A stretch of DNA of 64,000 bases from Benincasa hispida (taxonomy: Eukaryota > Streptophyta > Magnoliopsida > Cucurbitales > Cucurbitaceae), in contig NC_052354.1 of NCBI RefSeq assembly GCF_009727055.1, positions 48,531,465 through 48,595,464 of the forward strand, in the 5' to 3' direction. The position numbers and the translations under genes were made by a program. Shown here one piece after another: positions 1-11,935 of the stretch (positions within the stretch are counted from its first letter, which is position 1; the number at the start of each line of letters is the position of its first letter). The notes beneath the pieces were generated by a model, which saw nothing but the letters and a program-made list of their open reading frames with translations, made no database searches and had not been told where the DNA came from.

Positions 1-268
1 TAGAGAATAACAAGGTAACTTTGTTGATGGTGTCTTTCTTCTTGGAAAAGTTCGAGATCGTTGATAACGGTGGAAGAGGAAAGCTAGAGGAATTAACAAA
101 GGTGAGTTTCGATTTCTTCTCTTCTTCCTTTTTTTCTAGCATGCTTATATTTTTATTTGAATTTTTTTCCTACAATTACATGTTTTATTTTGTTGTTTTT
201 ATTTCCATAAGAAACAAATGTCTAAATGCAAGATGTTCACACGCTTCCGCGAGAATTCGATTCCCTCA
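1..268 (+). repeat. Copia I 5' LTR, 3' part only
   Basis: The LTR ends in CA at 268, two bases before the primer binding site. Its start lies left of the window. The strand is AT-rich and no open frame here looks like a protein. Confidence 0.8.
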
Positions 269-270
269 AT

Positions 271-282
271 TGGTATCAGAGC
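271..282 (+). other. Copia I primer binding site (tRNA-iMet)
   Basis: TGGTATCAGAGC is the classical copia PBS, complementary to the 3' end of initiator tRNA-Met. It fixes the LTR end and the sense of the element. Confidence 0.92.
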
Positions 283-2701
283 CAATGTTTTTCTTGCATT
301 TTGATTTTCTGTTTTTTGAAACAAAATTCTTGAGGTAGGTCATTTTTCTGCATTTTGCTTGAAAATGTATTAGGTTTGCTTGATAGATAATTTCATTTAT
401 TGCCACCATAAACTATAAAATTTTACATTGATTTGATCAATGTAAGAGCCTATTATTTGGGCATTTTATTTTAGCAATAGAGTATGTATTTTTTTGGTAG
501 TTCGAGGTTAGAAACAAAGTTTTCTGGAGCCCAGATTTTCAAAGAAAAATAGGGGATTTTCTTCTGTCTCGTGGCGCCTGGTATCTTGGCATGTGGTGAT
601 GGCTTGCGGCGAGATGGCATGCGATGATGGCTTGTGGCGGGATGCATTCCATGCGATGGGGTGATGACCTTGTAAGGCAGAGGAGCTTGAAGATAAGCGT
701 GTCAACTTATACCATGCGTCGACAATTAAAGGTTAAACGCAAACTCATGCGGCAGGTAGTAGACCCATGCGACAAGTAGATGCCCATGCGATGAAGGGAC
801 TTAGGTGCGATGGATGCAATGCTCACGGTCGTATGCGAAAGGATGATGCCCATGCGATAAAATTCATTGTCCAATGCATGTGGTACTTGGAACCCATGCA
901 TCGAGCACTTCATCTGCCATGCGTGGAGTTCAGCGGAAATCCCTTGTTCGTCTCGGTTTGTGCATCATGGAAGGTACCTGGCAGATAGTTGATCGCAAGA
1001 GTCTCTTTGACACAAGGATGGCAACTTTCCTTTGTAATTTTAATTTGTTAAAATTAGGGTGCCGATACTTGGTCTGTCATAACTTTTATATGGTTTTATA
1101 TGCATATGATTTATTATTTAACTGTATGTTTTATATGTTGCATATTGTATGCATATAGTTTTAAAATCCTACCTTAGGATAAACATGTTCATACATCATA
1201 TCTAAATATAAATGTTATATATTTGGATGTGTGATTAAATTAGCATGCTCATGCATATTAATATAAATGTTATATTATTTAGATGTATGGTATATTAAGC
1301 ATGTTCGTGCCTCATGTAATATTATAATTATTATAATGTATGATGGCATGATGGTTGATGATGCTTAATTATTGTTTAATATAAAAGTTATATTTTACAA
1401 TGGAAAAGGAATTTGCATTGAGCATGACGTCATTAGATTAATATAAGTGTTATATTTAATCAATGTCACAAATACAAATTTATAGATTTTTTTCATTACT
1501 TTATAATGGTTATAAGGATAATGAAATTAGAATTAAAATCTATAATCAAGAGTTGCATGCAAACATAGGTCCAAATTATTTTTAAATGGTCTAAAATTAA
1601 TTCACCTAGACTTATGTTAAATGTGTTTCTAATGAGATTAGAAATAGGTTACTTTTTTAATTCATTTTAATAAGATTAAGATGAACTCCGTTTAAAAGAT
1701 TAAATTTATAAAATGATTGTCTATAAGGGACCTTTGTCTAAGAAACATTCTGTTTAGGCTGATGTTTTTAAGCTGACAAAAATGGAACATCTCTACTTGG
1801 GAACCAACCTCAAGGGTAAATTGGGTAAATATTTTATAAGCATGCAATAGGTGATTAATTTCATTAAAAAGTTTAATGAATAAAATCACATATTGTTAAA
1901 TTATTCGATATAAGTGTTATATTGAGCAAATTTAACGAGGACTTAGATAAATTGAATTAGCTAAATTTACCCAAGTATGCAACCCTAAAATTTTAAAATA
2001 CTCGAGTGAGAGGAAAAAAATGTATACGATATATTAAATTTTTCACTCACGTTCTCCTTAAAAATTCACGTCGTAAGACTCATGCTTGGCCTCGTAACAC
2101 CCTTGGAGCGTCCCCCTTCGGATGATGTTTGCATGAGTCAATATCAAGGTGAATGGAGAGAGTGTTTACAGTAAGTGAGAGAAGGATGTGTGTCAACATG
2201 TCCTACGGGCTCGTTCATTGGTTTACATCATAAGAACTTCTTGCATGGCCTCATGGCACCCTAGAAACGTCCCCCTTCGGATAATTTATGCATTAGGTCA
2301 ATATCAAGATGAACTCCATAAATGGTTTCTAGATAAGATCGCTTTAGTTTTTTCCCCAGTTAGCTTTCCCTTCGGTTGGCTTATTGAGATGGAACTCTAG
2401 GGTCTAAAATGAAAGGTCACACTTACAAGAAATTGTTGAGTAGGTTAATGATTTCTTAATCAAACCAATCGTTATAGGAATAAGAGCTATTCTGGTGTGA
2501 TGATTGGTTGATAAGAGTCTCAATTCAGTGGAGGGGTGACTGACCACCCTTCAGTAGCTTTTGTCCTAAACTACTGAAGTATCATTACAAAATGGAATAA
2601 TGATTGGGGTTCGTTATTAAGTTTTTGCTAAATTTGATTGGACTAAAATGAATTTTTACATAAGTGTCTAAAAATGGGTAATTTGTTTTGTATCAGCAAA
2701 C
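283..2701 (+). other. Copia I long untranslated leader
   Basis: The 2.4 kb between PBS and gag holds no convincing gene. Bases 570-910 are rich in CATGCG/GATGG words with imperfect short repeats. Bases 1080-2690 are AT-rich and resemble the copia IV leader at 22080-23850, with shared blocks such as TGTTATAT runs, CACGTCC boxes and the TCAGTAGCTTTTGTCCT-like segment just before gag. The short open frames here have no family features and I treat them as chance. Confidence 0.75.
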
Positions 2702-3595
2702 ATGTCTAGCGCTTCATTGAATCTTCTTAAAGCTAAAAAGTTGACTAAATTCAATTATGCAACTTGGAAAGAATCAATTAAAACTATGTTTGTGGTAAAC
2801 AACTTTAATTTCATCTTGACTGAGGAATGTCCTTTAGTTCCAACCCCTGATGCAACACGAAGTGTTCGTGATGCATACAAAAAGTGGATGAAGGCCAATC
2901 TTGAGGCATGATTACACATTTTGGCAAGCATACCTGATGTCTTGGCCAAAAGATTTGATAGCATGGTCACTGCACTTTAGATCATGCAATCAATGTGAGA
3001 ATTGCTTGAGCGAAAATCCTCACAATTCAAGCAGAATGAGGTTGATATAGATGAAACCAGTAATGTCAGCTCCTTATTTGAACTCCGATCCGTATTGAAT
3101 ATCAAGGGACTAATAGAAGAGGAAAAAGTTGCTAACTCTAGCGAAGTTTATCAAAGAGGTCTAACCTCGGAAGAAAAACTTGGAATTCATAATAAGGGAA
3201 TTCAAGCTAATCCCACTACTCTTCAGCATAGGAAGAAATCCAATGACAGTAAATCTGATTTACTTGTCTTGGAGTCGTGCTTAGTAGAGAATAAGGATTC
3301 TGACTGGAAAGTTGATTCAGGGGCTACTAATCACGTGTGTTCTTCCTACCAGGGATTTGATTCTTGAAAGTAATTAGAAGCTGGAGAGATGACTCTTTGA
3401 ATCAGTACTGGTGAGGCCTTCCAATTGTTGCCATAGGCAGGCTTAAGTTACTCACGGACAAGAAATGATATATGTTATTAGATGATGTATATGTAGTTCC
3501 TAATATGAAAAAGAATTTAATCTTTGTTTCTTGTCTGAATGAGCAAAATTATTCTCTTTCCTTCTCTGGAAGTAAAGTGTTTATTTTCAAGATGG
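2702..3595 (+). pseudogene. gag-pro: Copia I gag and protease remnant
   Basis: The ATG at 2702 opens a gag typical of these elements, with a LNLLKAKKLTKFNYATWKES start and the EECP...RSVRDAY block. The frame stops at 2911, continues through further stops to about 3000, then runs 3002-3367. The aspartic protease motif DSGATNH is intact near 3316-3336. The CCHC zinc knuckle that copia II and V keep between gag and protease is absent; a TTLQHRKKS segment joins straight to the protease lead-in, as in copia III. After 3367 the protease C-terminal half is frameshifted. Gag would form the virus-like particle and protease would cut the polyprotein, but this copy cannot make either. Confidence 0.88.
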
Positions 3596-3596
3596 A

Positions 3597-4560
3597 ATGA
3601 AGATAGGATTTGCTTCAAAAGAAAGTAACTTATATGTACTAAGACCGTTAGTTACAAAGGCTGTCCTAAATACTGAAATGTTCAGAACGACAATAACTGC
3701 GAAGAGACCAAAGATTTCTCCTAAAGACAATGCCCACTTTTGGCATCTAAGGTTTGGGTACATTAATCTCAATAGAATTAAGAGATTGGTGAAAAGTGGA
3801 CTTCTAAATGGCTTAGAAGAAAACTCTTTACCTATATGTGAGTCATGCCTTAAAGGCAAGATGATAAAACGACCTTTTACTAGAAAAGGTTATAGAGCCA
3901 AAGAGACCTTGGAGCTTATACATTCAGATCTTTGTGGTCCGATGAATGTAAAAGCAAGAGGAAGGTATGGATATTTCATCTCTTTCATAGATGATAATTC
4001 AAGTTACAGATATCTTTACCTAATGCAACAAAAGTCTGAAGCAGTTGAAAAGTTCAAGGAATATAAGACTGAAGTTGAAAACTTATTAGGTAAAAAGGTA
4101 AAAACCTGCAAACTGATTATGGTGGAAAGTATATGAACTTAAGATTTCAGAACTATATGATAGAACATGAAATAACATCCCAACTCTTAGCCTCTGGTAC
4201 ATTTCAACAGAATGGTGTATCGGAAAGAAGAAATAGAACCCTGTTGGACATGTCGGTCTATGATGTGCTATGCTTAACTTCCTAACTTGTTTTGGGGATT
4301 CATAGTGGAGACCGTTGTTTACATTTTGAATAACGTTCCATCCAAGAGTGTTTCTGAAACACCTTTGGAGTTGTGGAGAGGCTGTAAAAGTAATTTATGC
4401 CACTTCAAGATTTAGGATGTCCAACCCATGTACTTGTGACAAAACCCCAAAAGTTGGAACGTCGTTCGAAAGTATGACTATTTATAGGCTACCCCCAAGG
4501 AACGAGATATGGATACTTCTTTGATCTAAAGGAAAATAAAATCTTTGTATCGATAAATGC
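3597..4560 (+). pseudogene. int: Copia I integrase remnant
   Basis: A 179-residue frame at 3597-4136 covers the pre-integrase zinc domain and the first half of the catalytic core. The zinc part reads HFWHLRFGYIN...CESCLKGK: both cysteines are present but the second histidine is Tyr (GHIN to GYIN). The first catalytic Asp is in IHSDLCGPM, and SFIDDNS follows. The frame breaks after LLGKKVKT, and the catalytic Glu region (QNGVSERRNRTL) lies at about 4208-4244 in another frame. Sequence up to 4560 is the conserved segment after the core (ILNNVPSKSVSETP). Integrase would join element cDNA into the chromosome. Confidence 0.88.
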
Positions 4561-5560
4561 TACTTTCTTGGAGGAAGACCACATAAGGGACCACAAACCA
4601 CGAAGCAAAATAGTTTTAAGAACAATTTCCGATGATAATACTGAGACTTCAACAAGATTTTTTGAAGAGGCTAGTACATCAACAAGAGTTATTGATGTCG
4701 GTTCATTCAGTCAAGCTAACCCATCTCATGAGTTGAGATTACCTCGATGTAGTGGGAGGATTGTGAATCCACCTGTTAGCTACGTGGGTTTAACAAAAGC
4801 CCAAAACATCATTTCTGATGATGGTATTGAGGATCCGTTATTTTAAAAGAAGGCAATGAAGATGTTGGCAAGGATGAATGGATTAAAGTCATGAATAAAG
4901 AAATGGAGTTTATGTACTTCAATTCTATCTGGGAACTTGTAGATCAACTTGATGGGGGTAAAACCTATAGGTTGTAAGTGGATCTACAAGTGGAAAATGG
5001 GTATAGATGGAAAGGTATAGACCTTTAAAACTAGACTAGGGGCAAAGGGTCATACCTAAGTGGAGAGAGTGGACTATGAAGAAACTTTCTCACCTGTTGT
5101 CATGTTAAAGTTTATTCAAATTCTCTTGTCCAGAGCCACATATTATGACTATGAGATATAGAAAATGGACGTTAATATTGCCTTTTTGAATGGTAATCTT
5201 GAAGTGACCATCTACATGACTCAACCAGAGGGATTCTTTGAACAAGGTCGAGAACAAAAGGTTTGCAAGCTTAATCAGTCTATTTATGGACTGAAACAAG
5301 CATCTCGATCTTGGAATATAAGATTTGATACTGCGATCAAATCTTATGGCTTTAATCAGAATGTTGACGAGCCTTGTGTTTATAAGAGAATCATCAACAA
5401 CTCAGTAGCTTTCCTTGTGTTGTATGTGGATGATATCCTACTCATTGGAAATGATATAGGCTTACTGATAGATGTAAAGAAATAGTTAGCTGCCCAGTTC
5501 CAAATGAAATATTTGGGTGAGGCGCAGTTTGTTCTAGGGATCTAGATCGTCATGGATTGT
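4561..5560 (+). pseudogene. rt: Copia I linker and reverse transcriptase remnant
   Basis: Bases 4568-4846 code for the integrase-RT linker (EEDHIRDHKPRSK, then a Ser/Thr-rich stretch and LRLPRCSGR). RT begins near 4850 with broken DEWIKVMN...GCKWIYK blocks, including an in-frame stop and an extra base. The open frame 5165-5485 (106 residues) holds the palm: the first catalytic Asp in MDVNIAFLNG and the YVDD box near residue 91. The conserved YGLKQASRSWN block is present. A stop follows at 5485, and the MKYLGEAQFVLGIQI segment is readable to about 5550. Confidence 0.9.
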
Positions 5561-6328
5561 AAGAACAAAACCCTAACCTTGTCTCAGATATCATATTTTG
5601 GTAAGATATTTGTTAAATATCCGATGCACAATTCTAAGAAGGGTTTATTACCTTTCAAGCATGAAATTATTTTGTCTAAGGAACAACGTCCTAAGACTTA
5701 TTGAGAGGTTGAGGAAATGAGACAGGTTCCCTATGTATTGGTCGTTGGCAGCCTTATGTATGTAATTTTATGTACCAAACCTGACATTTGCTAACGCAAT
5801 AATGATTGCCACTAGATATCAATCCAATTGAGGATTAAACTGGATAGTGATCAAAACGATCCTCAACGGAGAACGAGGGGCTATATGCTCGTGTATGGGT
5901 ATAAGGATTTGATCCTTACAGGATACACTAACTTTGATTTTCAGACTGATAAAGACTATAGAAAATCCACATCATGATCAGTGCTCACTCTAAATGGAGA
6001 GGCTATAGTATGGCGTAACATTAAACAAGATTGTATTGTGGATTCCACTATAAAGGCTGAGTATGTAGCTACCTGTGAAGTAGTTAAGCTCACAGATTTG
6101 GAAGTTGTTTCAAATATGTCCTTGCCCATCACACTTTATTGTGATAACAATGGTATTGTGACAAACTCCAAGGAGCCTCGTAACTACAAACGTGGAAAGC
6201 ATATAAAGTGCAAGTATAATATTATTGGAGAGATTGTGCAACGAAGAGATGTGATCATCACAAAGATTTTCTTGGAGCATAATATTGCCGATCCATTTAC
6301 AAAGACTCTTACAGCTAAAGTTTTTTAA
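5561..6328 (+). pseudogene. rh: Copia I RNase H remnant
   Basis: The thumb/connection region at 5561-5980 is readable only in pieces (CTKPDIC-like block near 5772). The frame 5981-6328 (115 residues) covers most of RNase H: a TLNGEAIVWRN start, the STIKAEYVA block, YCDNNG near residue 53 and the closing KHIKCKYN...HNIADPFTKTL segment. It ends just before the polypurine tract, as in copia elements generally. RNase H would remove the RNA strand during cDNA synthesis. Confidence 0.88.
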
Positions 6329-6490
6329 AGTCGCCTGGAGGGTCTAGGTCTACGAGACCTGAGTTAGCTAAGCTAAGACAAGTTGGAGATTTTATTGGGT
6401 TTATTGTATGCCCTAGTTTATTGTATCGTAATTGATACTTTGCTTTCCCACTCATATTTTATTGTATTTTGATACACTTCACTAGCTTTG

Positions 6491-6504
6491 GACAAGTGGA
6501 AGAT
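6491..6504 (+). other. Copia I polypurine tract
   Basis: The purine run GACAAGTGGAAGAT lies directly before TGTTGG at 6505, the expected place for plus-strand priming. Confidence 0.85.
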
Positions 6505-7942
6505 TGTTGGAATTGATGTCTTAAATTTAGTATATCTCGTGATTCGTAGTTTTGTTAACACAAATTATTTATCTAATAAAATCAAAGATATTTTATTTAA
6601 CATTTAAACAACATTAGTTCAATCCAATAAACTAAGATCCAATGTTATATGATGTCATTTGAACAATATGTGGTTAACATATAATGGTTCATATTCAAGT
6701 AATAACCTGAAAGGTCTACAGTAAATGGATGAAGGTTGGGTGCCTTATCCTGGTAACACTGCGGATACAACCCAATTTGTAATTGTTACATGAAATGTAA
6801 GTGTTACCAACAATATGAACCATATTGTTCATGTAAAGACATGTGAGTGGGGGTGTCCTGTATAAAGGAGTTTATACATAGACCGGGCCATAGAATAATT
6901 AGTTTCTCTTTATAACACTGTTACTTGAAGAAACTAATATTTTACTAGGATGATCATAGGAAACTTGACCTTAATCCTGAGTGAATTATGAACTCTTGTT
7001 TATGACAGCAATCCTTTGATCTTTATGGGTGAAAGTGGCCATGATAGTTGACTTAATAAGCATACCATTTTAGGGATTTGTCTGATTAGGAAGCTGGGAA
7101 CACAGCTACACAAGATAGAATTCACTTCTTCCCATTCCTTGGGAAAGTAGATAAATTACTCCCTTAAAGCTGGCTTCGGGTTTTAAACAATGAGGTTCCA
7201 ACCTCTCATTGGTCTGAGAGGTGTTAGTTTATAGTTGGACTATAAACGGTTTGTTCATTAAAGGAATCGGTGGTATTTAAGAAGTTAGATATATCTGTAG
7301 GGGTAAAATGGTATTTTGACCCAGCTATAGTTATGAGCATTTATGAAGGGTCATCGCTCTATTGATTAGTTATATCCATGGACACAGAAATATATCTACA
7401 ATGCGAAGAGTGCAACTATTGGTCATTAGTGAAGTGACTGGTAGTTAATGAATATTGATTAATTGGATTAAGGAGTTTAATTAATTAATCTCATAACATT
7501 GGAGCTTCTAATCTGTAGGTCCATAAGGTCTCCTTTTTACCTCACTAAAGGATAGTAATGAGAATTATTTAAATTGTTCAAATCAAATAGAAAATTTTAT
7601 ATTAATGAGATTAATATATGATGGTTAATTATAGATATGATCTATAATCCAAATCATGTAAGAGAGATATATTTGAATAAGATTCAAATAATAGATTTGT
7701 ATGAATTGGATTCATAAAGAGATGTATACATATAAATATTTGATATTTATATGTTAATTAACTCCATATTAAATATGATTTAATATAGTTATTTAATTGA
7801 TTAATTAATGATTACTTAATTGATTAAGAAATAATGGAGATTGGAGGTTAGTATAAATATATGATATTTATGATAATTAATTAAATCTATATTAATTAAG
7901 ATTTAATATATGGTTATTTAATTAATGCGCCAATTAATTAGA
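6505..7942 (+). repeat. Copia I 3' LTR, truncated
   Basis: It begins TGTTGGAATTGATGTCTTAA and is related to the copia IV LTR start at 13478. Bases 7560-7930 are very AT-rich, full of TTAATTAA-like words. The expected CA end matching 268 is missing; the sequence switches to minus-strand copia V linker near 7942. I see no gene in it. Confidence 0.8.
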
Positions 7943-9000
7943 TGATCCAACTTCAACAACTCTTGTTGAGGTGTTGGGTTCTTCAACAACTTTTGTTGAA
8001 GTTTTAGTAGTTTCTTTGAAAATTTCATTCAACACAACTTTACTGTGGGACTTGTGCTCCCTTATGTGGTATTCTTCTAGAAAAGTAGCGTTTGTTGAAA
8101 CAAACACTTTATTTTCCTTAGGGTCGAAGAAGTAACCATCTCTCGTTTCTTTAGGATAGCTTACAAATAGGCACAATTTTGAATGAGGTTCCAGTTTCTT
8201 AGAATTTCCTCAAGCACATGTGCTGGGCGACCTAAGATTTTAAATGATGTAAACTAGCTTTACAACCATTCCAAATTCCAAAGGTGTTCTCGTAACAATC
8301 TTGAATGAAACACAGTTCAAAATATACGCTGCAGTCTGTGCTGCAAAACCCCAAGATGAATCAGGTAAGAAAGCGTAACTTATCATAGACCGAACTATGT
8401 TCAACAAGGTTCGATTTCTCCTTTCTAATACACCATTTTGCTGAGGTGTACCAGGTGCTAAGAGTTGGGATATAATTCCATGCTCTATCAAATAGTTCTA
8501 GAATGTAAGATCCAAAAACTCTCCACCTCAATCAGATCGAAATGTCTTAATTGTTCTATTTAATGCACTTACAACTTCAATCTTAAACTCTTTGAACTTT
8601 TCAAAGGATTTAGACTTATGTTGTATCAAATAAACATACTCATACCTTGAATAATCATCAATAAATGTGATGAAATATTCAAACCCTTCTCTTGCTTTTA
8701 TATTCATCGAACCACAGAGATCTGAATGTACAACTCTAAGGGTTCTTTGGCCCTATGACCTTTTCCAGTAAAAGATCTTTTACTCATTTTGCCTTCAAGG
8801 CATGACTCACACACAGGTAAAGAGTTTTTCTTCTAACTCACCTAGAAGTGCATTCTTTACCAATCTCTCAATCTTATTGAGATTAATGTGCTCTAATCTT
8901 AGGTGCCAAAGTTGGGCATTTTCTTTACGATAAATTTTAAGTTTTTTATTTTAAGTTATTGTAGTTTTAAACATTTCAGTGTTAAGGAAGGCTTTAGTCG
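7943..9000 (-). pseudogene. int: Copia V integrase and linker remnant
   Basis: Read on the minus strand, the pre-integrase zinc region and first part of the core (9000-8500) are broken by frameshifts; the VCESCLEGK-like and GYRAKEPLEL-like blocks are still readable near 8830-8730. The frame 8491-8240 (83 residues) carries the catalytic Glu segment TPQQNGVLERRNRTL and the WGFAAQTAAYILN block. The frame 8176-7934 (80 residues) is the post-core segment LCLFVSYPKETRDGYFFDP and the Ser/Thr-rich linker ending in VVEVGSSN. No intact integrase can be made. Confidence 0.87.
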
Positions 9001-9140
9001 CTAACGGCCTTAGCACATAAAGATTGTTTTCCAGCTTATCAGAACAAATATTAATACCATTCTTTGAACTAAACACTTTATTTACAAAGAATTGAATATA
9101 ATAATTTTGTTCTAATACACTTTACAGAAATTAAGTTTCT

Positions 9141-9232
9141 TTTCAGACTAGGAATGACATATACATTTTCAAGTAAAACATATTTTTTTCAGACTAGGAA
9201 TGACATATACATTTTCAAGTAAAACATATTTA
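9141..9232. repeat. Tandem duplication of 46 bases
   Basis: TTTCAGACTAGGAATGACAT and the 26 bases after it occur at 9141-9186 and again at 9187-9232, apparently identical. It lies in the protease-to-integrase part of copia V and shifts its frame. Confidence 0.93.
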
Positions 9233-9257
9233 TTTTTTAAAGTCAACTGAAGTCCTC

Positions 9258-10420
9258 CTACTGCCATAGGACGTGCCCAGTTCCAACACGCATCGTCATC
9301 TCCCCAGCTTCCAGTTGTCGCCAGGAACTAATTTCCTGAAATGAAGAACAAACATGGTTAGTGGTACTTGAATCAATTATCCAGGCAAAATCATCATTCT
9401 CCACTAAATAGGTCTCCAATACAAATAAATCATATTTACCTTGCTTGCCCTTCTTTTTTTCTGCCAAGTATTTGGGACAATTCCTCTTCCAATGTTCCTC
9501 ATGGTTGCAGTAGAAACAGATTCTCTTTGTAGCCTTGGCCTTCTTGGCCTTCTTGCCCTTCTGGGCAGTAATTGGTAAATTAGCTTTCCCCTTTCCACCT
9601 TTCTTCGTCTTCCACTTTTTGGTGCCGGAAGAAGAAGGCATAGACTTAGTTCTAGAGGATGATCCTCTATAGAACTTCTTTGAGGATGAGGCAACATTTG
9701 CCTCTCCCTTTTGTTCCTTGCTTTTCATCAAAGACTGAAAAGTCTGAAGCTCATTGAGCAAAGTGGTCAGGTCCTAATCAATCCCATTCATAACAACATT
9801 GCTACAGAACTGAAGGAAACTTTCAAGTAAAGATTCCAAAATGAAGCTAACTTAACTAGCTTCATCAGTGACAGACCCATTCATCTCCGCTACATTGAAA
9901 TGGACCATCATGTTGAAAACATGTTTCTAACGGATGCCCCTTCTTGCATACGGGCATTGAAGATGTGTTTAAGAGCGTCGTGCTTGAGTTATGCGGACGA
10001 TTGTGCGAACATCCCCTGCAGGGACTCCATGATCTCACAGCCAGTGATTATGGGCTCATGCTTCTTGGCCAAGATTTTTGAAAGGCTTGCCAATATATAC
10101 GCTCGGGCCTTCTTGTTTGCCTGTGTCTAATGCTCGTATGCCTCTTGAACATTTCGAGTGCCATTTGGAGCAAGAATAGGAGGACAATCCTCCATAAGGA
10201 CAAAATAGAGGTCGTCGATGATCGGTATAATGTTGATTGTGTTTTTCCAAATTGTATAATTTTCGCTCATTAGTTTGTTGACGGCGAGCAAATTTAAAGT
10301 TGTGGATGTCAGAATTAAATTATTGGTACCATACAAATTATTTATATTAGTATATCTTGCATTAACCCATTTAGGAAAACCAATCAATTTTAGAAAAATA
10401 ATTTGCATCCTAAGTGACAT
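9258..10420 (-). pseudogene. gag-pro: Copia V gag and protease remnant
   Basis: The gag N-terminus is open at 10420-10127 (TLNLLAVNKLMSENYTIWK, then MEDCPPILAPNGTRNVQEAYE). The middle of gag (about 10126-9770) is frameshifted. The frame 9761-9258 (167 residues) has a Lys/Gly-rich basic stretch, a complete zinc knuckle (C82, C85, H90, C95; C-X2-C-X4-H-X4-C) and the protease motif DSSTTNH at 130-136. Compared with the usual DSGATNH, the Gly is Ser and the Ala is Thr, so the protease was probably weak or dead before the frameshifts. Confidence 0.9.
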
Positions 10421-11695
10421 CTATTTTACAATGATGCTTTAGTGAGACAGGACAAAAGCCACTGTAGGGTGATCGGGTGCCTCTTCACTGAAATGAGACT
10501 ATCTCAACCAATAGACAGAATAACTCCTTGTTACTTGATGCTTAATTTTATGAAGTAGAAATATGGATGATATGCGTTGATGAAATTGCATTGTGCACTC
10601 AAGTCTCCTCAGCAGAATCCAAGTGTAAATTCCTCTGAGTTTTCTGGTGAGTCCAGGGTCGAACGGGACTTGTGAAAACAGGTTACGTTGGTAATTTTTA
10701 TGAAGACTTTACAGTAACCAAATAAATAAATAAAGTGTTGGGGTTGTTGTTTGCGTTGAAGAAAAATAAACAAATGCAGCAGAGTTCGAAAAGAGTTGAT
10801 AAACGTGAAATACGATGAGTATGCGGTGAACGGGTTGAGAAGGGTTTCGGCTAACACTTCTTATAATGCGTTCGTGCTTTGCGACCATGCAACATCCATA
10901 CAATAGTAAACCATCTCTCGATGCGAATGCTACGACTTTTAATGCTAGAATGCATGCGATATATGCGATAAGTCTATAGGACCTACACATAAGCCTCTAT
11001 TCTTATTTATGATGACAGAATAACACACACACAAATAAGGGGACCACATAATATCATTCCTATCTCTAGGATGCATGCGATGCAGGTTGACAAACAGAGC
11101 TTATCTCTAAGTCCCTATCGCTTGTTTATGCAGTTCTAATCTTGCTCTTTTGAGTCTAGATTCTAACCTAGCTTTCTCGAGTCTTAGGTTCTTTCTTCAG
11201 ACTCTCTCTCGAGTAGCTCTAAAGGGGTGTTTTGCATAGCATAAAACAAGACAATCACAAGCAATAAACTTCCTAGGTCATGTTAGCTTAGTTTTTCTCA
11301 ACCCATTCGACTAGTTTAGCTACTCATGCGTATTAAAAGAGTGAGCAGATGTAGAAATAAGACTTCCATTGTATAAATATGAAGATGAAGTACAAAATAA
11401 CAATACAAGTATAGAATAAAGAGCCTGGTAGCAATCTCTTGCTGCCCAGGCGTTTACACTGTTTTTCTACTCGTGTTCAAAAGATAATCTCGCTCTTGCA
11501 AGAGTCGGCCCACTCTTTGCTTCTACGCCCCAAGGTTCTCTCTCGAGTTGCCTGAGCGATCTCTGGCATCACCACTCTTCTCTTGCTCCGCCTTAAAATG
11601 AAAGAAAACTATGAACAAGGGCGTGCGAACTTGTTGGAACAAAGAATAGCTGAACTCGTGAACTGATCAACCCCTTTTCTGAAGGTCACCCTTGG

Positions 11696-11703
11696 TATTT
11701 ATA
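11696..11703 (-). promoter_or_regulatory. LTR TATA box
   Basis: TATAAATA on the minus strand. The same box is at the matching place in the related LTR (37404-37411), so it is the likely core promoter of the LTR. Confidence 0.6.
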
Positions 11704-11935
11704 GAGCATCCATGGTGAAAGGCGGCTTCTCTCTCATGATTGTACAGATAGGACGGCTTTAATTCCGACTGATGCGCCAAATAATTTCATAAAAAAGCTG
11801 AATGTACTTGTGATCGTTATCGGCTGTCAACTTAATTCAGATTCGACTATCATCAACTTTCTGTCCTATTGCGATTAATTAGCCTTTCACCCAGATGCCC
11901 TACATGTTGCGCTGACCAAGTTGCGACGATCCTTC

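Larger units (their letters stand above)
1..7942 (+). mobile_element. Copia I: degenerate Ty1/copia LTR retrotransposon
   Basis: The element runs from the end of a 5' LTR (window edge) through a tRNA-Met primer binding site, a 2.4 kb leader, gag, protease, integrase, reverse transcriptase and RNase H, then a polypurine tract and a 3' LTR. The order protease-integrase-RT-RNase H is that of Ty1/copia. Every coding part has stops or frameshifts. The 3' LTR is cut near 7942, where copia V sequence of the opposite strand begins without a target-site duplication, so that edge is a deletion or rearrangement joint. Gag and integrase resemble those of copia III more than copia II, V or IV. Confidence 0.93.
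7943..10535 (-). mobile_element. Copia V, left part (integrase to leader)
   Basis: This minus-strand Ty1/copia element keeps, from high to low coordinates, leader, gag with zinc knuckle, protease, integrase and the start of the linker. RT, RNase H and 3' LTR are lost at the 7942 joint. Its leader continues at 13287-13477 and 63933-64000, split by two later insertions, so it is the oldest identifiable host in this nest. Confidence 0.88.

Noticed and set aside
271..282. tRNA gene.
   Set aside because: Only 12 bases complementary to a tRNA 3' end, in the expected PBS place; no cloverleaf around it. The same holds for the PBS sites at 21281, 34789, 50235 and 53425.
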